The translations under genes and the position numbers were made by a program. Of a stretch of 64,000 bases of DNA, positions 31,560 through 42,772 are shown one piece after another. This DNA comes from Euphorbia lathyris (lineage: Eukaryota; Streptophyta; Magnoliopsida; Malpighiales; Euphorbiaceae). How positions within the stretch are numbered: the stretch's first letter is position 1; every line of letters begins with the position of its first letter. A model generated the notes under the pieces. That model saw only the letters and a list, made by a program, of their open reading frames with translations. It was not told the origin of the DNA and did not search any database. The stretch is from positions 90,767,001 through 90,831,000 of the forward strand of contig NC_088913.1 in the NCBI RefSeq assembly GCF_963576675.1, given 5' to 3'.

Positions 31560-32430
31560 GACTAGAGGACTGTGGGGATATGATCTGTCCAGGCTTGGCC
31601 TTTGTCGAAGAGCCGCGCTTTGATTCCTCGCAGGATGGTTCAATTTGTTACTTCGGTGAGGCCATTTCTTTGCGGGTGGGCTACCGATGTGAAGCAGCCT
31701 TTGATTCCCCAGGCAAAGCAGAAGTCGTGGAACTCTCCGCAGTCAAACTGGCATCCATTGTGTATTATAAAAGAGTGAGGGACCCCGAATCGATATATGA
31801 TCGTGCTTTTGATGAAGGAAATGACATTCACTACCGTTATTTTTGCGATTACTTCGGCTTTGACCCACTTGGTGAAATGGTCTACGGCTACCACCACAAA
31901 ACGTTTCTGCACTGGAGCAAGAGGGAAAGGTCCGAGTAAGTTGATTCCCCAAACGGGGAAAGGCCAGGGTGTGATGATTCCCTTGAATGGTGCTCCTGGG
32001 GCATGGTAAGTATTGGCATGGGCTTAGCATGCCTAATAGCTCCGCACGAGCTTGACAGCGTCCGAATCTATAGTCTTCCAGTACAAACCTTGTAACCGAG
32101 CTTTCTTTGTGATGGTTCTGGCCCCTTAGTGGGAATCGCGGACTCCCTGGTGTATCTCTTTCAAGCAGTGGTCCCCCTCATCTTCTGAGATGCACTTCAA
32201 CCAGGGCTGGGAAGAAGATTTTCGATAGAGGTTCCCATTGTGAAGGGCATATCTCCATGATCGTCGAACAATAAGCGAAGCCTGTGCTTTGTCCTCCGAG
32301 AGTAGCCCGTCTTGAAGGAATTTGATTATGGTGCTTCTCCATCCCGCATCTGTATGGTCGATCTGAAGGGATCACTCAGCTTGAATTGCAGGGTTGGAAG
32401 CTACCTCGATTAACGTGTTAGCTTTGCTGG
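31560..32430 (-). pseudogene. Degenerate Tat-like integrase
   Basis: Integrase core motifs survive in pieces on the minus strand: VVAVDHFTKWVKAEV, a degraded RFGVPHSFIIHNGCQF where TDNG would stand, and an HPQRNGLTEVTN stretch near the glutamate region (31640-31912). The zinc-binding part upstream is broken by stops and frame changes. The catalytic N-terminal and second aspartates are lost or replaced, so the enzyme is dead. Confidence 0.8.
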
Positions 32431-32431
32431 A

Positions 32432-32930
32432 TTACTCTCTTGCGGCCAGAGCGGAGATGCTATCTGACTCCTCGTTCTCCTCTTGCGGGGTTAAGAGGAG
32501 GGTGTAGACGATTCCTTTCGTTGTAAGGTTGAGGATGAGTGCTCCTGCTGTCGCTAGGTAGAGGGACATAACCTGATCCTTGGCTTTGTAAGGACTATTG
32601 ACGTGACAGACTACTAGCTTAAAGTCTGAATAGATTGTGAGGTGTCTCATTACCAAAGTCTTGGCTAGCTTCAATGCTGCTATTAATGCCTCATACTCGG
32701 CTTAATTGTTCATATTGGAGAAATCGAGTCGAATGGCGTATCTGAGATGTAAGTTGTTCGGACCCCTGATGGTGATGCCTGTTCCGGCTTGCCCAGGACC
32801 GCACGACCCATCGACGCTCATGCTCCACTGATCAGCTGGTGGGGCTACAAGCCGAGGAGGATTGTCCGTGGTCGGAGTCCCAGTGAACTCTAAGAGGAAA
32901 TCGGAGAGCACATGTGCCTTTATTGTGGTT
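32432..32930 (-). pseudogene. Degenerate archaeal-type RNase H of the old Tat-like element
   Basis: Two adjoining frames carry the family marks: WSMSVDGSCGPGQAGTGI (first aspartate) and, after a frame change, HLTIYSDFKLVVCHVN (third acidic motif). A second RNase H after RT places the old element in the Tat lineage, as for the younger element. Frame changes and a stop break the domain. Confidence 0.8.
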
Positions 32931-34386
32931 CACGGCTCAAAAAGAATGTCGAATTGCGAGAGCCAGATGGACCAATTCGTAATCCTTCCGGAGACCCTGG
33001 GCTTCTGCACAACCTTCTTTAATGGGTAATTGGTTTTGACCACGATGGTGTGGGCTTGAAAATACGGCTCAGACGCTCTGCATCGTGCAATACTGCAAAC
33101 AATGTCTTCTCGACTACCGAATAGCGGATCTCGACTCCTTTGAGGACCCTACTCAGGAAATAGATCAGGAAGACTTCCTTTCTTATTGCTTAGGCTAGTA
33201 CTATAACGACGGCCTCTACAACGATTGTGAAGTAGAGATGTAGGTCTTCTCCCGATGTAGGGGCCGAGAGTAACGGCGGAGTAGCGAGGAAGTTTTTTAT
33301 GGTGTCGAAAGCTACTTGGAAGTCTGTTGACCAGGTGAATGGGTGCTTTCTTCAACATTTTGTAAAAAGGGAGACAACATTGTGTCGAGCATGAAATGAA
33401 ATGCCCTAGTTCAATCAGACAACCATTGAGTATTTGTACCTCTCAAAGATTGCGAGGTTCTTTCATTGCCAGGATCGTTTAACTTTCGCTGAGTTTGGCT
33501 CGATTCCTTTTTCAGAGATGATGTATCCGAGGAACTTTCTAGATCGGATTCCGAAGAAACACTTCTCCGGGTTCAGCTTTAGGTTGTAATTATAAAATAT
33601 GGTGAACACTTCTTCTAGGTCCCACGGGTGGTCGTGCTCATCTATGCTGAGAACGATCATATCGTCGATGTAGACTTAAACCGTTCTTCCGATGAGATGG
33701 GCAAACATTTTGTCTATTAGTCGCTGATACGTTGCTCCCGTATTTTTTACGCCGAAGGGTATAACATTACAACAGTATGTCCCTTCGTGGGTGATAAAAG
33801 AGGTCTTTTCCACGCCCATTGGGTCCATCGGGATTTGCTGAAAACCTGCGATGGCATCGAATTACGACCAAATTTTGCAACCAGCTGTCTGATTGATGAG
33901 CTGGTCGACATTAAGAAAGGGGTAACAATCCTTAGGGCAAACTTTATTCACGTTAGTGCAATCTACACACATATGGTACTTCCTATTAGCTTTCTTTACA
34001 AGTACGACATTAGAAAGTCAATCTGGGTAGTGTAGCTCCCGAATGAATTTTACAGCTAGGAGCTTCTGGATTTTCGCCTTGATATCGGTTTGCTTGTCCT
34101 GGGCCTGCAGGCGCTTCTTTTGCTTGACAGGTAGGAAGGTTGGGTCGATGTTGAGCTTATGAGTGGCTTTCTCCAGGGATACTCCCGTGATGTCCTCGGT
34201 GCTCTAGGTGAACACGTCTACATTCTTGGTGAGCATGGCTTTGATGGCTTTGACCAGGTCGGGTGTTATCCGAGTGCCGATCTTCAACTTCCTCTCACCC
34301 CTGAGGAGGCACTCGATGATGGACTCGATGGGAGTAGGGTTGTACCCTCTCATGTCTACGAGATTGTTGTCTAGGTACATAGTCAC
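32931..34386 (-). pseudogene. Degenerate reverse transcriptase of the old Tat-like element
   Basis: RT can be followed from a DITGVSLEKATHKLNIDP-like entry (about 34190) to the active site YIDDM (about 33670), then LNPEKCFFGIRSRKFLGYI and the thumb. A degenerate RNase H segment (VEIRYSVVEKTLFAVL) follows near 33110. Stops and frameshifts are spread throughout. The presence of YIDDM and the downstream second RNase H is diagnostic for a Ty3/gypsy Tat-like pol. Confidence 0.85.
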
Positions 34387-34960
34387 TCGGGGCTGTGTGG
34401 CCTGCCACTAGATCTTTCTGGCCAACATTCGGTCGTCGTCACTACTATCGAGCCACTGCAGCAAGGCAGAGTGAGGCATAGATCGAAGACGTTGACGATG
34501 GCCTTCAGGGCTACGAGTAGGGGTCTTCCCATGATGGCGTTGTATGCCAGGGGGATGTCGACTACCACCCACTCGGCTACCCATTCCACCTCATTCTCTC
34601 CCTGAGATAAGATTATAGGGAGCGAGATAATCCCTTTGACCGAGACCTCGATCTCAAACAGTCCGACCAGGGGGAAACTGCCCGTCCGTAGGGCATCGTC
34701 GGTGTTCTTCATGGCGCCTAGGGCTTCCCAGGTGAGTAAGTTGACGGAGCTTCACGTGTCCACCAAGACCATATGCACACTGAAATTTGAGATGCTGAGG
34801 GTGATTACCAAGGCCTCAGAATGAGGGGTTCGGAGCAAAGGCTGCAACATGAGGGTTTCGACAGTCGCCTTTCTTTTGCGGGAAGCTACTAGGGCGTCGC
34901 CATGTGCGGGAGCCCCATCCCTGATGATGTGGATCTCGCCCTAATACCTTGGCTTTTTTG
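34387..34960 (-). pseudogene. Degenerate protease of the old Tat-like element
   Basis: A VLVDT-SSVNLLTW motif near 34770 matches the retropepsin active site with the glycine codon changed to TGA. It is followed by the flap region and AYNAIMGRPLL near 34540. The C-terminal part is open for about 100 codons from 34712. Confidence 0.8.
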
Positions 34961-36246
34961 AATCCTCAGTTCTGGCGAGGTCTCTCGGCCTTGGACTATG
35001 GTCTTGCTGTCTAGAGGACCTCGGAGGGGCCCCCTGCTCCATAATTCTATCGATCTTCTTTTGCAGTTGGTGACACTTCTCTGTTGAGTGGCCGAAAGAT
35101 TTGTGGTATTTATAGTATTGCTCCCTTTCGATGCGAGATTTGCCCTTGTCGACCAACGATAGTTTGCATCCGCTCTTTCTCGCGCCCGGTTGCACGATGT
35201 ATTGCAATTCCTTCCCTTACGCTCTGTGGCCTCGCCTTTCCTGCATGACCGGCTCCCCATACGGATGGTAAGTGCGGGAGCATCATCCTTGCTCCCTCTT
35301 GCCAGCTCCCGGGCCTCTGTTGAGGCCTTGCCCTTCTCTTCTTTTCTAGAATCTCCTCTCGCCCTGTCCCTCTTCGATTCTTCGTAGCCCGGGGGGCGGT
35401 CGCAGTCATCATAGTGCACAAAAGTCTGAGCCATGGTCATCAGCTCTTCAAAGGATCGGGGCATTTTTTGAAAGGTCTTTCAGAAGGTCGAATGAGTTGA
35501 TGGACTCTGGTGCGAGGCCCTGATACCAATCTTGCGCACTTCCTGAGAGTGTGGTGGGGAAAACTTTGCACATAATATCCTCATCTTTTGAGTAGAGGTT
35601 TATGGTACTCATGAAAGAAGCCACGTGGTCATGAGGGTCCTCAGTTCTGGTATACTACGCGAGGTGAGGTACCTTCCAATCACGTGGGAAACGAGTTTCG
35701 ATGATCCATTGCACCAGCGGGGTTTTGCTGGAGGTCATGATGCCTCCCATGACCCTGTCGAGGGCTCTCTTATCAAGGAAATGCTGGATTTCAATTCCAG
35801 GAGCTCCTCACTGTCAACGGTCGACGTGAGCTTGGTGCCCGTAGTTCTGTTTACTGGTGCCGCTTCGGGGGCCGCTGGCGAGGCCTCCAAGGGCATGACC
35901 GCCATACTAGGTCCGCTCATGCCTGGTCTTGCTTGTCGGAGCTATACAACATCCCTGAGGTATTGCCAGATTTTGGTGTTTTCATCCTGCAGGCTCCTCT
36001 ACTGCTCGATGATCTTCATTTGGACTGCAGTTTGAATTGCCTGAGTTGTCTAGAAGCCTCGGATTGCACTAAGGAGCTACGATGCACTGTATGCTTCTTC
36101 TTCCGCCGGATCCACCTCTTATAGCAGAGGGCCAAGTTTATAGGAGTAACCGGGATCATCAGAGTGGATCTATGTTCGTTTGGTACCGAGCTAGCTGCTC
36201 CGGTTGTCGTCTCCTTCGATGGCGTGGTCTCAGTCGAGCTTTGCAT
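34961..36246 (-). pseudogene. Degenerate gag of the old Tat-like element
   Basis: A minus-strand gag relic starts around 36246 in a Ser/Thr-rich N-terminus. The core is recognisable at 35470-35700 (DPHDHVASF, then KVFPTTLSGSAQDWYQGL), and a KFYKYH-type zinc-binding motif (YYKYHKSFGHSTEKCH) lies at about 35100. Stops and frame changes separate these parts. The order gag, protease, RT, RNase H, integrase on the minus strand confirms one element. Confidence 0.8.
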
Positions 36247-37689
36247 CTTCCCAATGTTTCGAAGTTACTCGTAGTCCATGCTCGCTGCACCAAATAAGTA
36301 GGTATCAGACTAAACAGTAACTGGGGTCCGCTTTAGTATGAGTTCCGAGGTGCTGCCTTGTAAGGTGCTGGGCTTCTAATCGACGTCCCTATGTGGGATC
36401 GGTCCCTGTATACACTCCAATGGTCAAGATAGTTAGTAGTTCTTAGTGAGGTGCTTTGGCAAAGAATGGATGAGTAAGGGTAAGAATGCATACCATTAAA
36501 AAGGGTTTTGGATGGATATTTATAGGCCTTGTTGATGGGGCTGGGAGCTTTGATTGGCCCAATGGGCTTTCCGCTTAACCTAGCGTGCCTGATGAGCCAT
36601 ATTCATATTCCAAATCAGTTTTTATGCCAAAATAAATATCAAGTATTTGAAGTGTAAAAATGTTAACGTCCAAATATCAAAAATGTAATTTACCTAATAA
36701 GTAAAGTGCAAAAATTGTCATTTAAATAGATATGAAGACTAAACCGTTAAATAAAATAAAATTCAAAGGTTGTTTGTTCACTCAATTTTCTCCTCTTGTT
36801 AACTTAGGGAACTGTTGTTTGCATTTTATCCATGAAAAGTAGTTTATTCCAAAAGCAGGAATCCCAGTTTTTCCAACAGTAAAAAACAAACAGCAACAAC
36901 AAACAACAAGTAAATTAAACAGACCCAAAACCCTTTTTCAAAACAAACAAATGATGGAGAAGCTTTAAATACGAGCAATTACTTAATTATTGTTATAATG
37001 TGGAACAGTAGATCACTTGATCCGATCATATAAGCTCTTAACAATAACATACTCAAGGACACAAATAATATTTGCTACTACTTTTTTCGTCTAAAAAATT
37101 TAAGTTAAACATTATTAAGTAATATTTTTATATTCCGTACTTATTTTTTAGTATTTATCAAATAGGTATATTATTTAATCATTTCAATATTTATAATATT
37201 CAACCTTTAAAGTTCAGTACTTATTTATCCAACACTAAAATTCAGTACTTACTTGGTCTAACTCGAAAATTAGTCAATCCTTCCACCTTACAACGTCAAG
37301 AGAATGGTGGCACCATGATTGATACCGTAAAGAATGTATCTTCTCAAACCACCGATTCATGAGGAAATATTTATTTTTTCTAAATCGAACTTTTTCCAAA
37401 AAAAAAATCGTATACGTCTTGTAATCTGAGTAGTCCATAACCAATTTTTAAGTATCAATGTAAATCTTTTCAAAATTAAGTTAGATTGTTTTTGAGATTC
37501 CTACATGTAAAAAACTTGTGTTTAATCAAATAAAATTATCAATTTATAAAAATTATATAATATAACAATTCATAATTTATCGAATCTCCATTCAAATTAA
37601 ATGTATCAATCCTTAATTTATCAAATCCTCAATTTATAAAATTTTCAATCAAAATTATAACTATAAAAAATTCCAATTAATTATAAATT
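36247..37689. other. Probable 5' end of the old Tat-like element, then AT-rich spacer
   Basis: 36247-36640 has mixed composition and precedes gag in element orientation, so it should hold leader and part of an LTR, but I find no LTR partner or primer site. 36640-37689 is AT-rich and without ORFs. It contains words such as aatttataaa and aatcctcaatttat that recur in the spacer at 41.9-42.5 kb. Confidence 0.5.
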
Positions 37690-37694
37690 AACTA

Positions 37695-39077
37695 TGATAA
37701 GCCCAAAATATACCTAAATTAGCATGCATATATATGTGTTAAATTTCATGAAAAATATATATTAGTTATTTATTTTGGAAAGATTTCACGTTGGTATTTG
37801 TTGTTTGTGCGTAAGGTATTAATTATTTGGAAAAAAAACCAAATAGGAGCAAAAATAGATTAGAAATGAGTGAGAAATCGAGCTTTCAATGAAAATCACA
37901 TATGAGAATCGGAAGTCGCGTTTGAGAATTGAAACAAATCACCAAAGAAGGAAAAGAATAGTCTATGTCACTACTGAGATTCGAAAATCTCGATAGGGAC
38001 GTGCTAGGAGCAGCCATGCACCTCCTCCCCCCTTCCTCTTCCCCTTGTCACGTACGAGATTCTTGAATCTCTACAAGGATAGCAAAGCTGTTAAGCACAT
38101 TTTCCATGTTTATTTCTCCAACCGACGCATCCTTTCATTCGGATAGATACAACTCTTCTTCAGCGTACCTCTTGGAAGATTATAAATAGAGGAAGAATTC
38201 AGAGTTTCAAGAGTTACAAAATTGTTACAAAAAATCACAAGTTGTACAAGTAGCTAGAGATACAGTATATAGATTTTATTATTTACATTAAGGTTTACCC
38301 AAGTCAAGTTTATGCTTCGTAGACAATCGAGAGATTGCTATTTCGAAGACTCAGCGCGAAGATCCTGGATTGAGGGTGACCCACGGTGTGACGAACCTAC
38401 AAAGTTGAGTAATGGATTGACAACCCGGAATTCATGCTTCGTTCAATGCTTTTCAAACTTCTTCTTCTCTGTTAACGTGAGATGTTTATAACTCAAACTA
38501 ATAAATATCTTTTAATTCAATTCCATTTTCACTATTGTTTTATTTAAAGTTGGATATAGCAATATTCTTTAAGTAATTCTAATTGTTGTTTTCATACAAA
38601 AGTAATTATAAAGAGATTTTAGTATTTTCTCATGCAAACTTTATTGAACACTTAAGCGAATTCGGATTTATATTTGGTCATTGCGATAGGTCGAATAATC
38701 GGGTTTATATTCCGAATTTGATTAAGGTTTTCAGTCTTAGGCCGAGAGGAAAGATTGATAACAGTTCAATTCCTTTAAATTGAATCAATTGGTTATTTAT
38801 TATATCTTTTCTAAACAAATCAAAGTTATAAGTTGTGTTTTTGCTTAGTATAAATTAATCTTGGAATAAACTTTAATCTAAATTTATTTTGTAAATTGTA
38901 ATTATAATCGTAATCATAATTAGAATTAGAACCCATTTAAACCATTAAAGGATTTTTGTATGAACCTCGAGAAAACGAATTTAATCAGAACAGTAATTTT
39001 TATCAAAACATTCTTTGTGGGATCGATATCTTTTATTACTACAAGCGAAACCGTGCACTTACGGAATTCGCCCGACA
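37695..39077 (+). repeat. Solo LTR, 1383 bp, distant family A relative in opposite orientation
   Basis: It runs from TGATAAGCCCAAAATATACC to GGAATTCGCCCGACA and is flanked by the exact 5-bp duplication aacta (37690-37694, 39078-39082). Both termini resemble the reverse complement of the family A LTR (TGTTAAGCCC...ATCGCTCAACA). The conserved block aagcgaaaccgtgcactta appears near its end. A TATA motif, attataaatagagg, lies near 38170. No internal region remains. Confidence 0.93.
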
Positions 39078-39082
39078 AACTA

Positions 39083-39850
39083 TCAATAATAAAAATTACA
39101 ATAAATAATTAAATGATCAATCAATTTGAAATATTGGTAAACAAAAAATGATTTGAAAAAAAAAACAGTCAAACCAATATTTTTAGGTAATTAGTCTTGT
39201 TTAGAACGTTATGATTAAATTTATACAATTTCATATTTTACGATTAAATTTGCATATTTGTATTTCTTTGAAAATATTAGGATCAAATTTGCTATTATGC
39301 AAAAAGATAAAGATGGATATGGAGGCATGAAAAATGTTTTAATTAATTTGTTTTATCTTATTTGTTTTACAGTATAACAAAAAAATATTTCTAACGTTAG
39401 TCAAAAGTAATTTTATCTTTAACGTTTAAAATGGTACAATTTCATTTATAATATTGACAGTTAAGAGTAATTTTACCCTAATATTGACAAGTCGAGTCAA
39501 TTTAAAAAATAATCCATCAAATTGAAATTGACCCCATTATTATCTAACTATCACAAACAAACCCCAAAATAAAAAATAAAAATCAAATATACCATCTTCT
39601 TCATCTCTTTTTAATTTCTTGTTTTTTTTTTCTACCTCTCTCTAAATTTCTCCCTCTAAAATAAAGCTACCACCATCAAGTACACTTTCAAATTTTCTGT
39701 ATATACATTTTGATGATCAAGATGAATGTATAAATCTCCCCTTCTTACGTTTTCTATATATATAGATTCATTAATCTCCCCTTCAAGCAGAAATCTGTAT
39801 ATATATCCTGCCATTGAAATTAAAACAAAGGTAGTCTAAATTATTATAAC
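39083..39850. other. AT-rich spacer with a foldback-element fragment and a possible promoter
   Basis: 39370-39530 resembles the terminal repeat of the element at 40913 (taacgttta-aaatggtacaattt, gagtaattttaccct) but has no partner end. 39600-39850 contains CT-rich leader-like DNA and a TATA-like tctatatatatag at about 39752, ending at the ATG of the EF-hand fragment. Confidence 0.55.
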
Positions 39851-40135
39851 ATGGGTTTTTCGTTTAGTGACAGTAAGAGTGTATCAGTGCCGCTAACAAA
39901 ACAGCAGATCAGGAAAATTTTCATTGCAGCAGACACCAATCATGATAATTGTCTCAATGTGGAGGAATTGAGGAACGGTTTTGATAATCTGGGAACATAT
40001 TTAACTATCACTTCTCTTTTATTCAGCGAGCCCATTCTCTATTGTATCCAAACCGGCCCAAACATGAGACAAGCCCATTTAACTCTCACTTCTCGAGCCC
40101 ATTCTCTATTGTATCCCAAACCGGCCCAAACATGA
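39851..40135 (+). pseudogene. EF-hand (calcium-binding) gene fragment
   Basis: The frame begins MGFSFS, which fits an N-myristoylation start (Gly2, Ser6). It contains one canonical EF-hand: an entering helix (LTKQQIRKIFIAA) and the 12-residue loop DTNHDNCLNVEE (positions 28-39, with D, N, D at 1, 3, 5 and E at 12), then LRNGFDNLG. After about residue 50 the frame runs into a repeated non-coding segment, so only the first EF-hand remains. Intact plant calmodulin-like proteins have two to four. A CT-rich leader and TATA-like motif precede it. It is the only host-gene-like sequence in the window. It could be a captured exon, a truncated gene, or a first exon whose remainder is displaced. Confidence 0.5.
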
Positions 40136-40205
40136 GACAAGCGACGAGATTCATCGATCTGAACCAATTAGGATTCTAGGGCCTTTCCACAATTTCTTAT
40201 GATTT
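40015..40205. repeat. Duplicated GGCCCA-rich segment, copy 1
   Basis: The segment contains two tandem near-copies of about 75 bp (gcccattctctattgtatcc, accggcccaaacatgagaca) and ends with gacgagattcatcgatctga-cc and gggcctttccacaatttct. A second, diverged copy in direct orientation lies at 42553-42768. The ggccca words resemble plant site II promoter elements. It follows directly on the EF-hand frame. Confidence 0.8.
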
Positions 40206-40912
40206 ATTCAGTTTTAATAAATTATTTTACAATCATGTCATTAATTTAAGTAAATTATTATATTTAATATATTTTAAAATTTATGGTTTATAAATGAGAA
40301 GTTTAGAATATATTTTTTAAGGTTTAGAATTTATGAATTTGAATCTAAAATTTATAAATTAGGATATAAAACATATTGTATTTGTGATATATAGAAAATA
40401 ATGTCATAATATAATTTAATTATAATCTTTATAACTATTTATGTTTTTCATGTAAAAAGCACGAGATATTTTAGAGTTGGTTTTGGTAAGTGGTGTTATG
40501 TTAACACATGTCTCTGAAAGTTAAGGAGTGGAGATGCGGGAGGCAGGGAGCAAGATCGGTCCTGATATTTTATGGATCATAGGCGAAATAAGAGATAAAA
40601 ACCCTTAATATATATATAAAAAATATACTTAAATGTCTAAAATAGAAATTTGGGCCCATTCTAAATTTAAAATATCATATTATTTGATGGAAAATTTACA
40701 CAGAAATTCACTTTTGAAAAACTATTTACAATTATGTCAAGTTATAATTTTGAATTATGTCAAACTAATAAAATCGTTAATTTTAAAGATTAAAGTTTAT
40801 GAATTAGGGGTCTAGAATATATTGTCAAGAGTTTGAGATTTATGAATAAGGGTTTAAAATTTTTAAATTAGGTGTAAAAGCATGTTTTATTTGGCATATA
40901 TAGAAAAAAAAA
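40206..40912. other. AT-rich spacer with repeat fragments
   Basis: No ORF with recognisable content. Phrases such as tttataaattagg, gtttagaatatatt and catgtaaaaagc recur here and, inverted, at 41.8-42.5 kb, suggesting fragments of a small AT-rich transposon family. Confidence 0.5.
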
Positions 40913-41484
40913 GGTTAAGGTGCAAAAATATCTTTAACGTTTTGGGCCAGGAGTAATTTTACCCCTAACGTCTAAAATGGTGCAATTTTACCCTTAATAT
41001 TAGAAGCCAAGAAAAATTTTACTCTTAATATTGATAAATTGGTTCAATTTAAGAAATAATTTATCAAATTATCTTCTCGGTCAGAATTTTGTCATTTATA
41101 CTTCATATTTGCGTCATTTTATCAGTAACAAATCACAAGCATATGTTGAGATGTGAAAAAAAAAATATACTGTATTTTTGTACGAATTAGACAAAAAAAA
41201 ATCAAAAAATTCACCGAATTTATAAATATTAATGTCCAATTCTATTATTAGATTATAAAATATGAAATCTTTTTTTTTTCAAATGAATTGTTATACAATT
41301 GGTGGAGAACAAGAAACAAAAATATTTGTGTTTATAATAGTGTCTGAAATTGACCCAATTTATCAATGTTATGGGTAAAATTGCTCCTGGCTTCCAATGT
41401 TAGGGGAAAAATTGCACCATTTTAAACGTTAGGGGTAAAATTACTCTTGATCCAAAACGTTGGAGGTATTTTTGCACCTTAACC
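40913..41484. mobile_element. Mutator-like foldback MITE (572 bp)
   Basis: Long terminal inverted repeats of about 140 bp start with GGTTAAGGTGCAAAAATA and end with the complementary TATTTTTGCACCTTAACC. Inner words (acgttaggggtaaaattgc, gcaccattttaaacgtta) occur inverted on both sides. Nine adenines precede the left end (40904-40912), and a c plus nine adenines follow the right end, which fits the 9-bp duplication of Mutator-like elements. It has no coding capacity. Related fragments lie at 39370 and 42773. Confidence 0.8.
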
Positions 41485-41494
41485 CAAAAAAAAA

Positions 41495-42552
41495 TGACAA
41501 ATTGAAAACTAAGTTGAATGATATGATTTAGTTGTAATTTTGTAGTCAATCATGATATTCATGTAAAAAGCTCTTATTTGATCATCTTTAGGCCCGAATG
41601 GGTATTATAACTACATTTATAACAAAAATATATATATATTATATATTCAATAAAATATTAAAATTTGGGTCCCTTTTAGCTTTGGACCCTAGAAGGCCAC
41701 GCTCCTAGCCTATGCCCACGGCCGGTCCTAGCAAGAAGATGGAGACAATTATTAGGATTATCATTGTCGTTTGTTTATGGGCTCAGCTCAGACTTAATGG
41801 GTTTTTATCTAACAATATTGGACTTTTTACATGAATATCACAATTGGTTATAAAATTACAACTAAATCATATTATCAAACTTAATTTTCAATATATCATT
41901 ATTAATCATATATAACAAATAAAATATATTTTTACACTTTAGTTGGAAAATCCGAACATCAATTTATAAATCCTAAACCCTTAATTTATAAATTCTAATT
42001 CATAAATTATATTAAAAATAATGATAAATAATTTAATAAGCAAATTTAAGTGATTTATAAATAACAATTATAAAGTACATTTAAATCAAATAAGCGTTTA
42101 GTATTTTTAAACATGTCTAAGTCAATATGAGACATACAATAATTTTAATGTGGTCAAGTAAATTTCATCAATTAATGTTAAATCTAAATTAATTAAAATC
42201 ATACGATGAAGATTAAAAGCATCATAAGATTTAAATTTAATAAATCAAGGGAAAAACGACAGATAAAGTTTATTGAAAGGTCAAATACATGAATATTATA
42301 ATTAAGTAGAAATTACAACTAAGTCATATCACCAAACTTAATTTTTAATATGTCATTATTCTCTATATATTATGATTTTACACCATAATTTAAATATTCT
42401 ACATTTCAATTCATAAATCATAAATCTTAGAAAGTATATTATAGACTTCTAATTTATAAATTTTAATCCTTAAAATATATTAAAAGTTCTAATTTTATTA
42501 ATTTCACATAATCCAAAATTATGACTTCATAGTTGTAAATAGTTTTTAAAAT
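41495..42552. other. AT-rich spacer with inverted repeat fragments
   Basis: Phrases on the plus strand near 41510-41570 (gatttagttgtaattttgta, catgtaaaaagc) reappear inverted at 41823-41870 and 42282-42330 (tttttacatgaatatcacaa, attacaactaaatcatat). The area is probably made of small AT-rich elements in both orientations. No gene is visible. Confidence 0.55.
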
Positions 42553-42768
42553 ATGAAGAGCCCATTCCGTATTGTATCCAAACCAGCCCAAAGATGAGAT
42601 AAGCCCATTTAACTATCTCCTTTATTCCAGCGAGCCCATTCCGTATTGTATCCAAACCGGCCCAAACATGAGACAAGCCCATTTAACTCTCACTTCTCTT
42701 TTAACGAGATTCATCCATCTGACCCAATTAGGAATCTAGAGCCTTTCCATACACAATTTCTTATGATG
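42553..42768. repeat. Duplicated GGCCCA-rich segment, copy 2
   Basis: Diverged direct copy of 40015-40205, again holding two tandem sub-copies (gagcccattccgtattgtat, ccaaaccggcccaaacatg) and the tail acgagattcatccatctgac and gagcctttcc. About 2.35 kb of AT-rich DNA separates the two copies. It lacks the EF-hand part. Confidence 0.8.
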
Positions 42769-42772
42769 TTAA

